DNA of 64,000 nt, taken from contig JAYEVE010000231.1 in the NCBI GenBank assembly GCA_036346375.1, positions 620,001-684,000 on the forward strand, in the 5' to 3' direction. The first letter of the stretch is position 1; the number at the start of each line of letters is the position of its first letter. Source of the DNA: Guadua angustifolia. Taxonomy: Eukaryota > Streptophyta > Magnoliopsida > Poales > Poaceae. The notes beneath the pieces were generated by a model. The model ran no database searches and was not told the DNA's origin. It worked only from the letters and a program-made list of their open reading frames with translations. A program made the translations under genes and the position numbers. Of this stretch, positions 1 to 11,393 are shown piece after piece.

Positions 1-637
1 ATTGGCTAGCCTCAGGAATTGCTAGCCATGCTCTCTGAAACAAAAGACAATACACAGCATGACCAACATATTATTATGACATAAATGTAAAAAATGTATT
101 GCGATCACATGTTACACAACATACAGCACATCCATTTCATAAATGAACTCACATCGCACATTACAATATATGTACAGCGCATCCATTTCAGAAATCAATT
201 CACATATGTACTAACTAATTGGATTTAGAAGTAGAAATGACAAATTCACAGTACAAGGTTTATAAATTAATCTGAATGTACGGTAAGTAACTAATTCACA
301 ACTCATGATTCGTTGAGCCCTGAGTAGCATCTGCCCTTTGGATTTAAGATCTCACGCAACAAAAAGGCACAGAGCTGTCCTTGAATAGTTAGCAGGCCAG
401 CTTGTTTCAAGCCTGTCAATGAGAAGAGTAAAGTCTCGTGTGTATATAAATCAATAAGTGGAGACAATTGTTGCAAGATTGACAGACCTGTATGACATTG
501 GTGTGCTGGGAACCAACGAGTGTTATGTTGTGGCAAACATAGAATCCACATGAGTCAGTGCCCTTTGGCTGCTGGTGGCATTGCCAAAATATAATAGGTT
601 AATTAGTTCCGAAGGTATTATTATAGAGTGCGAAGGA

Positions 638-925
638 TTATTGTGTACTAGCGGATACCAAAAACTTAAAAGTATTTGTTAGAGTGGCTGGACTCTTCTT
701 ATGTGGCCCTCCCCTCGATTTGTAGTAACCGAACGACGTGTCAAGAAAATCTCTGATAGGCTTCAAATCGTGGGTGCCGCCCTTTTTGAAATCAAGGTAA
801 ATTACTCGGTTCTGTCTCGATATAATTACGAGTAGAACCCAATGATATCTACACATGTATGTCGTTATGGTCACTGAACCTAACTTTGAGGTGTCATATA
901 TAGTAGAAATCAACGAGTATAGCAT
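638..925 (-). pseudogene. Ulp1/C48 cysteine protease domain remnant of the CACTA element
   Basis: The translation contains YHWVLLVIISRQNRVIYLDF followed by a short acidic and basic tail. The His-Trp start of this strand and the downstream YLD aspartate match the catalytic His and Asp region of Ulp1-like (peptidase C48) domains found in plant transposons. The catalytic Cys region that should follow is not visible in frame. The fragment is 95 residues against roughly 200 for a full domain. It lies downstream of the transposase fragments in the same orientation, as expected for a CACTA-associated Ulp1 domain. Assignment to the family is fairly safe; activity is very unlikely. Confidence 0.6.
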
Positions 926-1562
926 CTAGACGAAGCACTTACCCCGGGTTGTAGGGTAAAAGTATGAATTTTTTGTCTAAATGAGCCAGTAGTATTTTTT
1001 GCATGTACTCATAGACAACTTATTTTTCATCCATAGTTTTTTCAGACACTATGCGTAGGTCAGTGAAACCCACCGGTTGTTTCCTTGCTGCTGCTTTCAG
1101 GATCATATATCTACATATACAAATCAAGGATAATATATATGACATTTATCGATGTGTCAGAAATGTAGATAGTGATTGCACATACTTACATTGTCCAGCA
1201 TCATATGAGTGAAGCGTCGAGCGCTCTGAGATAGTACAGATTGAACAAGTTGGTGAAGCCGACCACAAAAGCGCCATTTAAAAACCGGTGTAAGAAATAC
1301 TCCTCCTTGAAGCTCACCGAGATACTTATTGTTCGTTGTGCCACCAGCTTGTTGGCTTATTGCATGTACCATTCTTGCAATCTAATGCAGGCTAATGAAA
1401 GCGTCTCCTTGCGATCATTCGGTACGAATGGTTACCCCAGCTCAAATTACTGCACCAATGGAGCAAACAGAAAGTTAGCGGTTGATGTGGTCAATTTCGA
1501 TTTGCCCTTGACTCCGCGTCCCCTTCTACCAAACTTTGTTTTCACAGGAGACGAGTGGGCCT

Positions 1563-1883
1563 TTACTGCAGTAATGGTCTGTGCGTGACTGGGTATGATA
1601 GCCGATTTGATGGGCTCCTTCTGTGCATGGCATGGCTCCGGTAGTGTTGGTAGCTCCGCGCATCATGTGGTGTCTCTTGGACTGCTTGTAGCTTCGGTGC
1701 TCCTAAGTGAGCGTCGAAGAAGATGTTCTTCTTGGAGCACTGGATGAATGTGCCAATGGCATCCTCTAGTGTGATGATCTGGTCGTTTGGGAGCATGTCC
1801 AGCGTGACAGCCTTGAAAATTTCATTTATACCGTCGACATGTACCTTCACGTAGCCTGGCTCTATAGTACGACCGTGCACCAA
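1563..1883 (-). pseudogene. CACTA-associated transposon protein fragment, middle region
   Basis: A 106-codon open stretch reads IEPGYVKVHVDGI, then LDMLPNDQIITLEDAIGTFI and a CSKKNIFF motif. This pattern (aromatic-K-V, then ITL-DA, then W/C-x-K/R) resembles the region that sits between the Transposase_24 domain and the Ulp1 domain in large grass CACTA proteins. It lies between those two in the same orientation here. The surrounding sequence has stops in all frames, so it is a fragment of a longer decayed gene. The assignment rests on pattern and position and is moderate. Confidence 0.5.
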
Positions 1884-2249
1884 TGCCCCTACACCGGATG
1901 CATACGCTTATCCCCATGCAGCTTGCAAGCGAACAGAGCCATTGGCAAGTCTCACTTGTAGATTGCACGGCATGACCACCAACATAAGTGTACATAAGTA
2001 ATTAGCTAATACATCCAACATTAAAGTCTATGTAAGGAGCATTGCAGACATGTTACCCGGGTGTCATCAGGAGGAAATCTACCTTCATCCACGTCCGTCT
2101 CAGGGGTGGACGTGCAGCTGCTCCGACGGTTGGTTGGGTTGAATTGTGCCTATGCTTTTTGGGCTAACACGTTTCGTGCCTGCCTCTTCTCAGCCACCTT
2201 TTGCTCCATCCTTTTTTTGAGGCTTCGTAGCTAACTATCAAACTGCGCT

Positions 2250-3229
2250 CTAAGTCTTTTCTCAACACTTTCCTAAATCAAGGCTACTAGCTATTCCTCA
2301 CACTCGGCTTTGCTTTTCTTCCTACTCCGGTACGTGGCTGAGTCCTATGGGAATCCCAATTTCTAGGGAACAAAAACACCTAAGTCTCTAGTGCGACCTA
2401 GGTGCCCCTTGTTTCTCAAGGCCGTGGAGAGTATGTCTTTCTCTCTGTTCGAAGTGAAAGAGCCCTGGAAAGATTTCGTGCTCAACAATATTAGGCGTTG
2501 GGACACTTGCTGATCAGCGGGGTTTGCAAAGGGCACATTGCCTGAAGAAGTGTGACGTGATCACGCTCTTACCCAGTTCCGGGCACGCGAGTCCACGATC
2601 GAGGCAAATGGTGGCGCGACCTCCTTCTGGACTGCCTCGTCATCCTCGCTCATCCATTGTGCCATCTTACACGTGTACCTAGTTGAGCTGAGTCTGTGTG
2701 GGTGTGTGTTTTTTGACTGGACGGTCTTGTGAGCCACGCTTTGAAGTATGAACTCTTCCGTCCCCTTCAACTCAACAAATTGTCCCTAAACGTCTTTAGA
2801 GATGAACCTGTACTTCTGGAACGAAGTCATTTCCTTATTGACGTAATTTGCATTGAGGATGCTCTTGAAGCTCTTCCACGCCTTTCCTACCACTAGCAAC
2901 GTGTACCATCGCAGTGCAGGCATGGTGTCTTGTGGAAGCTCGAATGACACGAATATTTCTGTCACCAGGTTATCGCGCTCCTCAAATGTCAACGTCTTCC
3001 ATGATGGATAGGTGATGGGGACCCTTTCATGCTCAACGATCCCGCACATGGTCTGGAAAGCTGCCGCAGCCTTTGGATGAGCGGTAGGGGCCCCATCATG
3101 CAGATCAACCGCCGTGATGGTGTATCGGCTTTGAGGCCTTTTACTAAACCCTCTTGTATCATACTTGTTTCCTTCTACGTTGGGCGCGTCATCAGATCCC
3201 TTCGGCGCCGAGGATTGAGGAGACGCCAT
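2250..3229 (-). pseudogene. Transposase_24-like protein of the CACTA element, broken by stops
   Basis: The ATG at 3229 begins MASPQSSAPKG. The first 148 codons run to TTTAGAGAC-like sequence near 2785, where a single in-frame TAG interrupts the protein (SKDV-stop-GQFVELKGTEEF). The same frame then continues to about 2561 with PHRLSSTRY and ARNWVRA. Further homologous sequence (VPFANPADQQVSQR and GSFTSNRE-like) continues to about 2300 with more stops. The PHRLGS-like and NW-R motifs and the NPAD region are typical of plant Transposase_24 (Ptta/En/Spm) proteins, which accompany TNP2 in CACTA elements and are thought to bind the element ends. The frame is preserved across the first stop, so this is recognisable decay. 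Confidence 0.65.
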
Positions 3230-3810
3230 CTTGTATGATGTGAGGTTAAGAGTAAGTAAGTTAAGAGAAGCAAATTTAGGAGAAGATAAGTTAAGAGTTA
3301 TTTTGTACATGCAGTACCAATTAGACAAATTGAATGAAGATTGTATTATATTGCTCTTAGGTAAGGGTTGGTTAAAGATTTTAAGCCTTCAAACTTAATT
3401 ACAAATGGGCTAACAATTAATTCAGTGAATAAGGCCTTGAACCCTTACCAGCTTAATATGCACATTAAGCACTTGCTAACTGAATCAACAATAGACTACC
3501 AGTTCAGCATTTTAATAACATGATTCCGTCGCAGTACAACAGCAATAAAACTAATCCACTCCATTAAGCACACCAGTAACAGTTAAGATAACAAAGTGTA
3601 TTTAGCTAAGCATCTAAATAGCACATGTACTGATATAACAATCTCAATCTGCGTATGGATCACAAATTCAATCGGAATGCTGTAACTGAATCAAGATATA
3701 ATCTAATCAACATTTAACCCTATGGTTCAAGGCCTAGTTCACGTAAATAAATGTTCTAGTCGCCAAAATACCCATTATCATTATGGAACAAGTAAGGCAA
3801 CAAAAAATGA

Positions 3811-3975
3811 AGGGGGGAGGGTATGGAGGAGGGCACCACCGAGGGAGAGGGGAGACACCACCGAGGGAGGACACCACCAAGCTAGGGCGAGGGCGCGGCC
3901 GAGGGGGGAGGGTGTCACCGACGGGGGAGGGCACAGCCGAGGGGGGAGGGCGCCACCAAGGGAGAGAGGCTCGCG
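3811..3975. repeat. G-rich imperfect minisatellite between transposase genes
   Basis: The plus strand consists of repeated words such as gggggagg, gagggcaccaccgaggg and gaggggggagggcg in imperfect copies of roughly 15-25 bp. It lies about 580 bp upstream of the minus-strand transposase start at 3229. Runs of four to six Gs on the plus strand would permit G-quadruplex folding. No coding role is supported, although the low complexity leaves several frames open by chance. Confidence 0.6.
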
Positions 3976-4445
3976 ATAGCTAGGGTTGCAATAAACTAAG
4001 TGTGCGCAGGACTTGGTGAAATGGCAAGCGCGGATTTATTGAGTGGCTCAGAAGACTATCCTAGACGGTTCCATCTGGGATGAGCCATTGTATTATTTTT
4101 CTCGCGTGCAAACATATATGTCATGTATTAAAATTAATCATAATACATACATCTCATTTAGTATAATATACATGTACTTGGTTAATTTTAATCATTACAT
4201 CTTAGTAATTATAATTAATGCACATCTTAGTAATTAATACATGTCATTAATTAATTATAATATAGGAACACTTGGTATATATACATGAAGTCCTGATGAC
4301 AACAATTGCTTATTCTTTTGTACAAAAATTAGCCCTTCGCGATGATCAACACATGTGTAGCTAGCTTCCTCAGGTTAGTCTTCCTGGATTGTGACGCCGG
4401 TACCAATAGGAGGCAACTCATCGAATTGATTATATTCTTTCTCAT

Positions 4446-4720
4446 CTAACACATTCTCGACTCTGACAATCCTCCTTTTCCTTGAAGAATGACGTGGTGC
4501 TGCTTGTTGGACGGGTTAGTTACATAAAAGACTTGAACAACTTGGTTGGTGAGAACGAATGGTTCATCTTGGTATCCGACACGTTCGAGGTCCATAGTTG
4601 TGACGCCATACTTGTCAACCTTCACGTGCTGCAAGTTAATCCAACGGCACCGAAATAAGGGGATCTTGAATAGTACATAGTCGAGCTCTCAAATTTCCTC
4701 AATAAACCAATAATACGAGC
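4446..4720 (-). pseudogene. TNP2 transposase C-terminal (DUF4216-like) fragment
   Basis: Reading from about 4720 downward gives ELDYVLFKIPLFRCRW, then QHVKVDKYGVTTMDLERVGY, DEPFVLTNQVVQVFYV and HHVILQGK. This is a close match in motif order to the DUF4216 domain at the C terminus of plant TNP2 transposases (FKIPLF-C-W, VDKYG-T-DL, DEPFVLA--V-QVFYV, W-VVL-GK). Stops lie upstream, and the central catalytic Transposase_21 region that should connect it to the N-terminal pieces at 4828-5744 is missing. The transposase gene therefore has a large internal deletion. Confidence 0.75.
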
Positions 4721-4827
4721 TCCTTATCGATCCAACTGTATTCAGCGAGCATCGATGCAAACAAACGCTTCAAAAGGGGAATTATAGGCAGATACCACGC
4801 CACCTTAGTAGGCGGTCCTTTCTTCAC

Positions 4828-5744
4828 TTACATACCCTCGTTGTCATCATCTGATCTGTCTTTACGCTTGTACTTGCACATTGGACATATATGCAAGTTT
4901 GTATACTGTTTGCAGCATAGGATACTGTCATTCGGATAGGCATGTATTCTTTCTACTTCTATTCCCAAGAGACAAAGAACCTTTTTGGCTTTGTAGGTGG
5001 TTGTTGGCAACTCGTTTCATTCCAGAAGCATATCCGCTAACAGACCTAACAACGCCGTGAAACTCTTGTCGGACCAACTGTTGCTTATCTTTAATTTCAG
5101 TAGTTCCAGCATGGATGACAACCTTGTGGATTTGGACTTGCAACCCGGGAACAAAGGTTTCTCTGGGTCGTCCGTTAAGCCCCGGAATTTTATTTACTCC
5201 CACTCATCATGGTTCCCTTCTGCATCCCATAGCATCTGATCCAGATTGTCATCCTACGTACAGTCGATATCATCCAGAGTATTGTTGACTTCGTTGACGA
5301 TACCTAGAGTATCGTCGACTTCATTCACGATGGTAGTACTACTTGGTCCCTGCGTAATCTGCTCTTCACCGTGACTGGTCCAACATGTATACCCCTTTTG
5401 AAACCTCGTAGAATCAATTGTGCTTCAATCTGCGCTGGGTTTCGAAACAGCCGAAGATTCTCACAGTCAATATATGGACAAGATAGAAATTCTACCCTCT
5501 TGTTCGATATATCTTTTTCTACCGCTCTTCTAAAAACGGAGACAATATCGAAAAGAATAATCTCAGATTCATGTACACATGCCCACGCACGTTTGGGACC
5601 TGTGACGAGCTTTACTCTGCAGATTTTCACGGGCTCTACCGCATTAGCTCTTTTTGAAACGTTTCCACAAGTATTTGATTCCTTACGCTTGTTCTTTTTT
5701 TTAAGAAAAAAAAAAGCATAGTACAGTTCATTTATGCAACACAA
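4828..5744 (-). pseudogene. TNP2 transposase N-terminal pseudogene pieces
   Basis: Three consecutive segments match the N-terminal third of TNP2. Around 5500-5325 is FLSCPYIDCENLRLFR followed by LILRGFKRG, equivalent to the Cys-rich CPC-DC and HL--GF- region. Around 5190-5020 is DDPEKPLFPGCKSKSTRLS, then a WSDKSFTALLGLL motif. At 5010-4828 is PTTTYKAKKVLCLLGIEVER, then IHAYPNDSILC and CPMCKYKRK, the H-CPNDC-L / CP-C zinc-like motif. The segments lie in at least two frames with stops between them. This protein would catalyse CACTA excision and integration; this copy cannot. Confidence 0.75.
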
Positions 5745-6092
5745 TAAAACGACTTGCAGGCTTGCTAGATATCAAAATTTACTGTTTTAAATATCTCAGC
5801 TATTAAAACATGCTGATATTTCGACTATAACAAAATTTAGGAGATTTCAATGTCTTCTTCAAAGTCGTCACGGACTCATCTTCCGCGCCAAGCACCACTA
5901 CCACCTTTGCTATGCACTTCGTCGACGGCCGAGTGGCACATGATTATAAAACATTACGGTACGAAAATATTAACAAAAAATCAATCTATCCTGTAACAAA
6001 ATTTCAAATCTAAATTCAACATACACGTTGAGAAACAAAAGAAAATTCCGTTTAAAAGGAAATTCGAAGACAAAGCGAAAAAAAGAAAAGGC

Positions 6093-6380
6093 TGATATAA
6101 AATAACTAACGAATTACCCAAAGTATGAATAATATAGTGGATTACTCAAAGTATGAATAACGTAGAAGTTGAGGGAATTCTTTCTTTCTTATTCTATTCT
6201 TTCATGCATACAACCCTCTATTTATAGGTAACATGAGAGATTTGAACTAAATAAAGAGTTACAAGAATTGATGTTATGTAGGTTTCATAGTAATAGCATA
6301 GAGTTTCTCCTTCAATTGATACATGAGAGTTTCTCCCAAAAGAGGTTATGGACATCCATTTAAAATAATATTTTGTAACA
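6093..6380 (-). repeat. Copia 3' LTR, 288 bp
   Basis: Plus-strand TGATATAAAATAACT to TTTTGTAACA. It is the same length as its partner at 11106-11393. The purine tract abuts it at 6381-6389. It is preceded by target duplication AAGGC at 6088-6092. Confidence 0.95.
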
Positions 6381-6499
6381 CTCCCCCTTAGATGTCCATT
6401 AATTTGTGAATATGTATGCCTCGTTAAAAACCTTACCAAGGAAAAACCCAAAGGAAAAAACCATGGTTAAGGGAAAAGAGTACATAACATATTCACTCC

Positions 6500-7206
6500 C
6501 TCTGATCATTTAAGATCTCTGAATCGATAAAGTCCAATCATATTGGTCAATTTCTTGAACGTTGTAGTGGGAAGTGCCTTTGTGAATAAATCAGCAAGAT
6601 TCTCACATGAGCGAATTTACTGGACTTTCAGAACACCATCCTTTTGAAGGTCATGAGTGAAGAAAAATTTTGGTGATATATACTTCACTCGTCCCCTTTG
6701 ATATATCCTCCTTCGCTTGAGAGATGCATACTACATTATCCTCATATATAATGGTAGGCTCTTCCTTGTCTAAAAGTAAGCCACATGATCTTTTAATATG
6801 CCCGTCATATTTCTTAACCAAACACATTCTCTACTAGCTTCATGGATTGTCAAAATTTTCGCATGGTTAGATGATATTGCCGCTATAGTCTGCTTTCATT
6901 GAACGCCATGATATAGCAAAGGCCACCACAAGTAAAAACATATCCAATTTGTGATCGACCATTATGGGGATCAGATAGATACCCTGCATCTGCAAAACCA
7001 ACTAACTCTTTCTCGTATGCATCAGAAAAATATAAACACATATTATTTGTACCTTGAAGATAATGAAATATATGTTTGACGCTGTTCCAATGTCTTCTCG
7101 TAGGACATGAGCTGTATCTTGTTAATAAGTTGACTGCAAATACGATATCAGGTCGTGTATGAGTAGAAAGATACATAAGTGCACCTATGGCACTTAAATA
7201 TGGCAC
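6500..7206 (-). pseudogene. Copia RNase H region
   Basis: The segment from 7206 reads IGALMYLSTHTRPDIVFAVN, then RHWNSVKHIFHYLQGT, LVGFADAGYLSDPHNGRSQI and GYVFTCGG. These are the connection and first RNase H motifs of Ty1/copia pol (RPDI, FADAD-Y). The frame closes at 6883, but homologous sequence continues in fragments (HEASRECVWLR, then LADLFTKALPTTTF) to about 6500. It would degrade the RNA strand during cDNA synthesis. Stops make this copy non-functional. It is collinear with the reverse transcriptase at 7326-8150. Confidence 0.85.
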
Positions 7207-7325
7207 TTCAGGGCTGAGAATTTCTGCATCATTATCTGGAGGTTAGAAAGGATCTTTAGTTATATCAAGCGATCTTACAACCATTGGGGTACTTAGAGGG
7301 TGTGCTTTATCTATATAAAATTGTT

Positions 7326-8837
7326 TCAAAATTTATCTGTATAAGTCGCTTGATGAATAATAATTCCATTCTTAAGATGATCAATTTGCAATCCAAGGCA
7401 AAACTTTGTTTTTCCAAGATCCTTCATCTCAAATTCTTTCTTTAAGCATTCAACTGCATTTGAGATCCCTTTAGTTGTTCCAATCATATTTAGATCATCA
7501 ACATATACAGCGATTATCACAAATTCATCTCCATATCTTTTTATGAATACATATGGACAAATAGAATTATTTGTGTATTCTTCTTTTATCAAATATTCAC
7601 TGAGACAATTATACCACATTCGTCTGGATTGTTTTAATCCGTATAATGACTTTCTCAGTTTAATTGAATATTGTTCTCGAGAACCTGTTGCTTCTAGCAG
7701 TTTGAATCCTTCGGGGATTTTCATATAAATATCGCTATCTAGTGATCCATATAAGTATGCTGTAACAACATCCATCAGACGCAAGTCAAGGCATTCCTTC
7801 ATTGCCAGATAGATAAGATATCTAAAAGTTGTTGCATCCATCACGGGAGAGTATGTTTCTTCATAATCTATACCAGGTCTTTGGGAAAAGCCTTAGGCAA
7901 CTAATCGTGCCTTGTATCTTGTAACTTCTCCTTTCTCATTTCTTTTTCGCACAAAGACCCATTTGTAACCAATAGGTTTTACACCATTGGGTGTACGAGC
8001 TACAGGCCCGAAAACTTCTCTATTTGTCAGAGAATTCAATTCTGCCTGAATTGCGTCTTTCCATTTTAGCCAATCATTTCTTTGTTTGCATTCCTCGATT
8101 GATCGAGGTTCTTGATCCTCATTACCGTGTATAATTTCTAGCGCTACATTATATGCAAATGCATCATTGACGTCAATATCACGGTTCAAAAGTTTTCCTG
8201 ACATGACATAGTTTAATGAAATCTCAGTTTGTGTAGAATCAGGTACCTGTATTTCTTCCGAAATAGTATTATTATTCATGTCATTCATCTCTTCAGGATA
8301 TTTTCCTTGGGCTATTATTTCCTCAACTTGACTATCTTTAGCTCCTTTTCTTCTTCGAGGATTTTTATCTTTCGAGCCAAATGGTCTACCACGTTTTATG
8401 GTAGGTTTTGTCTCATTTGCAATAGCTGGTTGTCCTTCTGGAACACCAATTTTTTTAGGAGCATTAGCAGCTGGAATATGTGACATTGTCACTCGTTTGA
8501 AATCTGTAAAAGCATTAGGCAAATTATTCGCTAAATTTTGTAGATGAATTATCCTTTGAACTTCATGTCCACATTGTCTTCTGTGAGGATCAAAATGAGA
8601 TAATGATAATTCATTCCAAATAATTTCCTTATTTAGCTGCTTCATTTCTCCCTCCAATGTTGGGAAATTTGATTCATCAAAATGACAATCAACAAATCTA
8701 GCTGTAAATAAATCTCCCGTTAATGGCTCAAGATATTTAATTATAGAAGGGGATTCATACCCAACATATATTCTCAACCTCTTTGTGGTCCCATCTTCGC
8801 ATGCTTTTGTGGAGCAATTGGAACATATATCGCACAA
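7326..8837 (-). pseudogene. Copia integrase C-terminus plus reverse transcriptase, broken
   Basis: From 8837 to 7893 an open stretch carries the integrase C-terminal part (RLRIYVGYESPSIIKYLEPL, HFDESNFPTLEG), a charged linker with KRGRPFGSKDKNPRRRKGA, and the start of the reverse transcriptase (WKDAIQAELNSL, GYKWVFVRKRNEKGEVTRYK). After a stop near 7892 the RT continues from 7844 with DVVTAYLYGSLDSDIYMKIP, LRKSLYGLKQSRRMWY and the catalytic box VYVDDLNMIG to 7326. The YVDD aspartates are present. One interruption separates the two halves. It copies element RNA into cDNA in virus-like particles; here it serves as a fossil. Confidence 0.9.
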
Positions 8838-9062
8838 CCAAAAATTTTAGATGGGATATATCCGCTCTTTTCCAAATACTAACTGTAATGGAGAAGAAGT
8901 ATGATAACTTGTTGGCCCGATGCTAATTAATAATGTCGTATGCAAAATAGCATGGCCCCAAGTCGATGTTGGGAGTTTTGATTTCATAAGTAACGGTCTC
9001 GCAATTAATTGGAGCCGCTTTTATAAGTGATTCTCGCAAAACCATTCGTGTATGAACATGTG

Positions 9063-9464
9063 TTACGGATGCTCAACATTTATTCCAATTGACATGCAAT
9101 AATTATTGAAACTTTTTGAGGTAAATTCACCAAGATTATCCAAACGTATCGATTTAATAGGATAATCTGAAAATTGTGCTTGTAATTTTATTAATTGGGC
9201 TAACAATCTCGCAAACTCCAGGTTGCGAGTTGATAATAGAGAGACATGTGACCATCTAGTCGATGCGTCAATCAAAACCATAAAATATCTAAATAGATCA
9301 CTTGCTGGATGAATAGGTCTACATATATCTCCTTGTATGCGCTCTAGAAAATCAAGGGATTCAGCCCCTATTTTAGCTGGTGATGGTCTTACAATCAATT
9401 TTCCTTGAGAGCATGCCACACATGAGAAGTCATTGGACTGAAGAATCTTCTGGTTCTTCAACAT
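9063..9464 (-). pseudogene. Copia integrase catalytic region
   Basis: The 133-codon stretch has the pre-integrase CVACSQGK motif, then RIQGDICRPIHPASDLFRYF (first catalytic Asp), MVLIDASTRWSH, and KSIRLDNLGEFTSKSF (second catalytic Asp in the RLDN-GEF box). It ends with a stop at VEHP. The third catalytic residue should lie just beyond, and related sequence continues out of frame to about 8900. It joins cDNA ends to target DNA. The neighbours are protease-side sequence upstream (9740-9994) and the RT region downstream. Confidence 0.85.
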
Positions 9465-9739
9465 ATGTCCATATAAACTATTTATAATTTTTCACATCAT
9501 TGTTGATCCGGGATGGCCCAATCGGTCATGCCATACAATAAATTCGTTATGATTGGTAAACTTCTGGTCTACCACCATATATGATTCAATTTTATCAATC
9601 TTTGTATAGTACAAACCATAATAATGATGGCAATTTTTCTAATACATTTTTCCTACCCGATGACATATTTGTAATGTTAAGGTATTCCCTATTTCCTTCA
9701 TTAATTATCTCAATGTGATATCCATTTTGGCAGATATCT

Positions 9740-10010
9740 TTAAAACTCAATAGATTTCATTAAGACTTTGGGGAATACAATGCTTTTTTCACACTTATTT
9801 TTTGTCTTACTAGGTAATAATATTATGGCCTTTCCGGAGCCCTCTATCAAATTTGCACTCCTAGATACAGTATTGATACTTCCATTATGCATCGTTAAAT
9901 CATGAAAATACCGTTTATTCTTGAGAAAATAGTATGTGTTATTGCACTGTCTACAACACATATATCTCCACCATTTACCAAAGATTTTTTCCATTCACTT
10001 AAAAAGAAAA
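9740..10010 (-). pseudogene. Copia protease / pre-integrase remnant
   Basis: One frame contains GGDICVVDSAITHTIF, matching the aspartic protease active site of copia elements (D-S-G/A, followed by THTI). An overlapping frame continues with FLKNKRYFHDLTMHNGSINT, SANLIEGSGKAIILLPSKTK and VFPKVLMKSI, the standard protease-to-integrase linker. A frameshift separates the two. The active-site glycine is alanine here, a substitution seen in other plant copia elements. Confidence 0.75.
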
Positions 10011-10319
10011 TTTTAATAAGATAAATGAGCATTATAACATAAAATTTATTAACACATAAAACATTACAACCATAATTCAATACATAATATATTATATTTA
10101 TTCTCGAACAAAAACATAACATGTTTGCATTATTAAAGATGTAACATATAAAATTTATTCTTGTACAAATAACTACTTAAAAATTATTCTTAAATAAGAA
10201 AATCGAGACATCTAGATAAGTTGTATCATGTTGGTCATTGTCTTCTTCTTGAGTTTTGCCAAAATATTCATTATCTCCATTACTATTGGCAAAATTGGTC
10301 TCTATCCTTTTCTTTCCTT

Positions 10320-10941
10320 TCAAGCGATTGTTGATAGAGATCCACGAGGTGCTTTGGCGCATTTACGCTTATGCGACCAATGATTTTTGCCTCCACAGCA
10401 ATAGCATATATTTTCATGTTTATAATTTTCAATTTTTCCCTGTATCTCCCTTTTCTTGCCTTTTTTGGGGATCATTTGTATTTTTGAAGGAAACATTATA
10501 ATTTCCTCTACCACGATCTCATCCATATCCACGACCATGACCACGTCCTCAGCCGCGCCCTCTATTGTTATTATTATATCTTGCCGCATTCGCTTTAGGA
10601 AATGGACTTGGGCCAGTTGGACGAGCCTCATGGTTTTTCATCAAAAGTTCATTATTTTGTTCAGCCACAGTTTTCTGATGGTCATACCTTTCCTTTAATT
10701 TGTTCCAAAGAACAAAGGGATCTTTCACCGTAAGGTATTCAACTTTTAATCCTTCATAGAGGTGATGGCGAATAAAGATCATGGCTTTAGCCTTTTCTTG
10801 GTTAGACGCCTTATTTCCCTCCTTGATTGTTTCGCCGAGGCTATTTGTATCTAGATAGATTTTGGCATCAAGCACCTAAGACAAATAATTTTTGCTTGTA
10901 ATATTCAAAGCCATGAATTCAAGTTTTGCAAGATTCGACAT
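10320..10941 (-). pseudogene. Copia gag pseudogene with UBN2-like domain and zinc knuckle
   Basis: The likely start is the ATG at 10941 (MSNLAKLEFMALNI). An in-frame TAG occurs about 20 codons later, where the family usually has the Trp of a YLSW motif. The reading then continues with VLDAKIYLDTNSLGETIKEG, DPFVLWNKLKERYDHQKTV (UBN2-like capsid region) and a Gly-Arg rich end. After a frameshift the zinc knuckle appears as CYCCGGKNHWSHKRKC, with a spacing longer than the usual C-x2-C-x4-H-x4-C. Gag forms the particle that packages element RNA. Confidence 0.85.
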
Positions 10942-11105
10942 AGTAAACTACAATACATAGAAATGCAAACTATGAATTATAATGTGTAAATTAAACAAGA
11001 TAGAATAGGGATTGAAAGAATACTTTACTTCAGAAAACGACGATCAAAGCATTTTTAGTACGTGAAATTTACGATAGCCTTTTAGAGGCGATCGTGCTAA
11101 TAACG

Positions 11106-11393
11106 TGATATAAAATAACTAATGAATTACCCAAAGTATGAACAATATAGTGGATTACTCAAAGTATGAATAACGTAGAAGTAGAGGGAATTCTTTCTTT
11201 CTTGTTCTATTCTTTCATGCATACAACCCTCTATTTATAGGTAACATGAGAGGTTTGAACTAAATAAAGAGTTACAAGAATTGATGTTATGTAGGTTTCA
11301 TAGTAATAGCATAGAGTTTCTCCTTCAATTGATACATGAGAGTTTCTCCCAAAAGAGGTTATGGACATCCATTTAAAACAATATTTTGTAACA
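11106..11393 (-). repeat. Copia 5' LTR, 288 bp
   Basis: Identical in length to the LTR at 6093-6380 with six substitutions and no indels. It is followed by target duplication AAGGC (11394-11398). Transcription would start within it and read leftwards. Confidence 0.95.
11231..11240 (-). promoter_or_regulatory. TATA box of the copia 5' LTR
   Basis: Minus strand CTATAAATAG followed by AGGGTTG, a consensus plant TATA box in the middle of the LTR. The 3' LTR carries the same sequence. Confidence 0.65.

Larger units (their letters stand above)
638..5744 (-). mobile_element. Decayed large CACTA (En/Spm) transposon, ends not located
   Basis: Read on the minus strand, this stretch carries in order TNP2 N-terminal pieces, a TNP2 C-terminal DUF4216-like piece, a Transposase_24-like protein and a Ulp1-type cysteine protease domain. 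That order is characteristic of large plant CACTA elements that acquired a C48 protease domain. Every coding part is interrupted by stops or deletions, so the element is dead. I could not find a convincing CACTA terminal inverted repeat on either side. The left end may lie outside the window, and the right end may have been separated by the copia element that starts at 6093. The coordinates therefore give the extent of recognisable coding sequence only. Confidence 0.75.
6093..11393 (-). mobile_element. Full-length Ty1/copia retrotransposon, structurally complete but coding-defective
   Basis: The element is 5,301 bp, bounded by 288-bp LTRs at 6093-6380 and 11106-11393 that start TG and end CA. 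It is flanked by a perfect 5-bp target duplication AAGGC (6088-6092 and 11394-11398). In minus orientation the order is gag, protease, integrase, reverse transcriptase, RNase H, which defines Ty1/copia. A purine tract (minus strand AAGGGGGAG, 6381-6389) precedes the 3' LTR. The LTRs differ at six positions, all substitutions (about 2.1%), which at 1.3e-8 substitutions per site per year would mean about 0.8 million years. Gag and pol contain several stops and frameshifts. Confidence 0.95.

Noticed and set aside
1..637. CACTA terminal inverted repeat at the left edge
   Set aside because: No CACTA(C/T) end with matching subterminal repeats was found, so I did not set an element border there.
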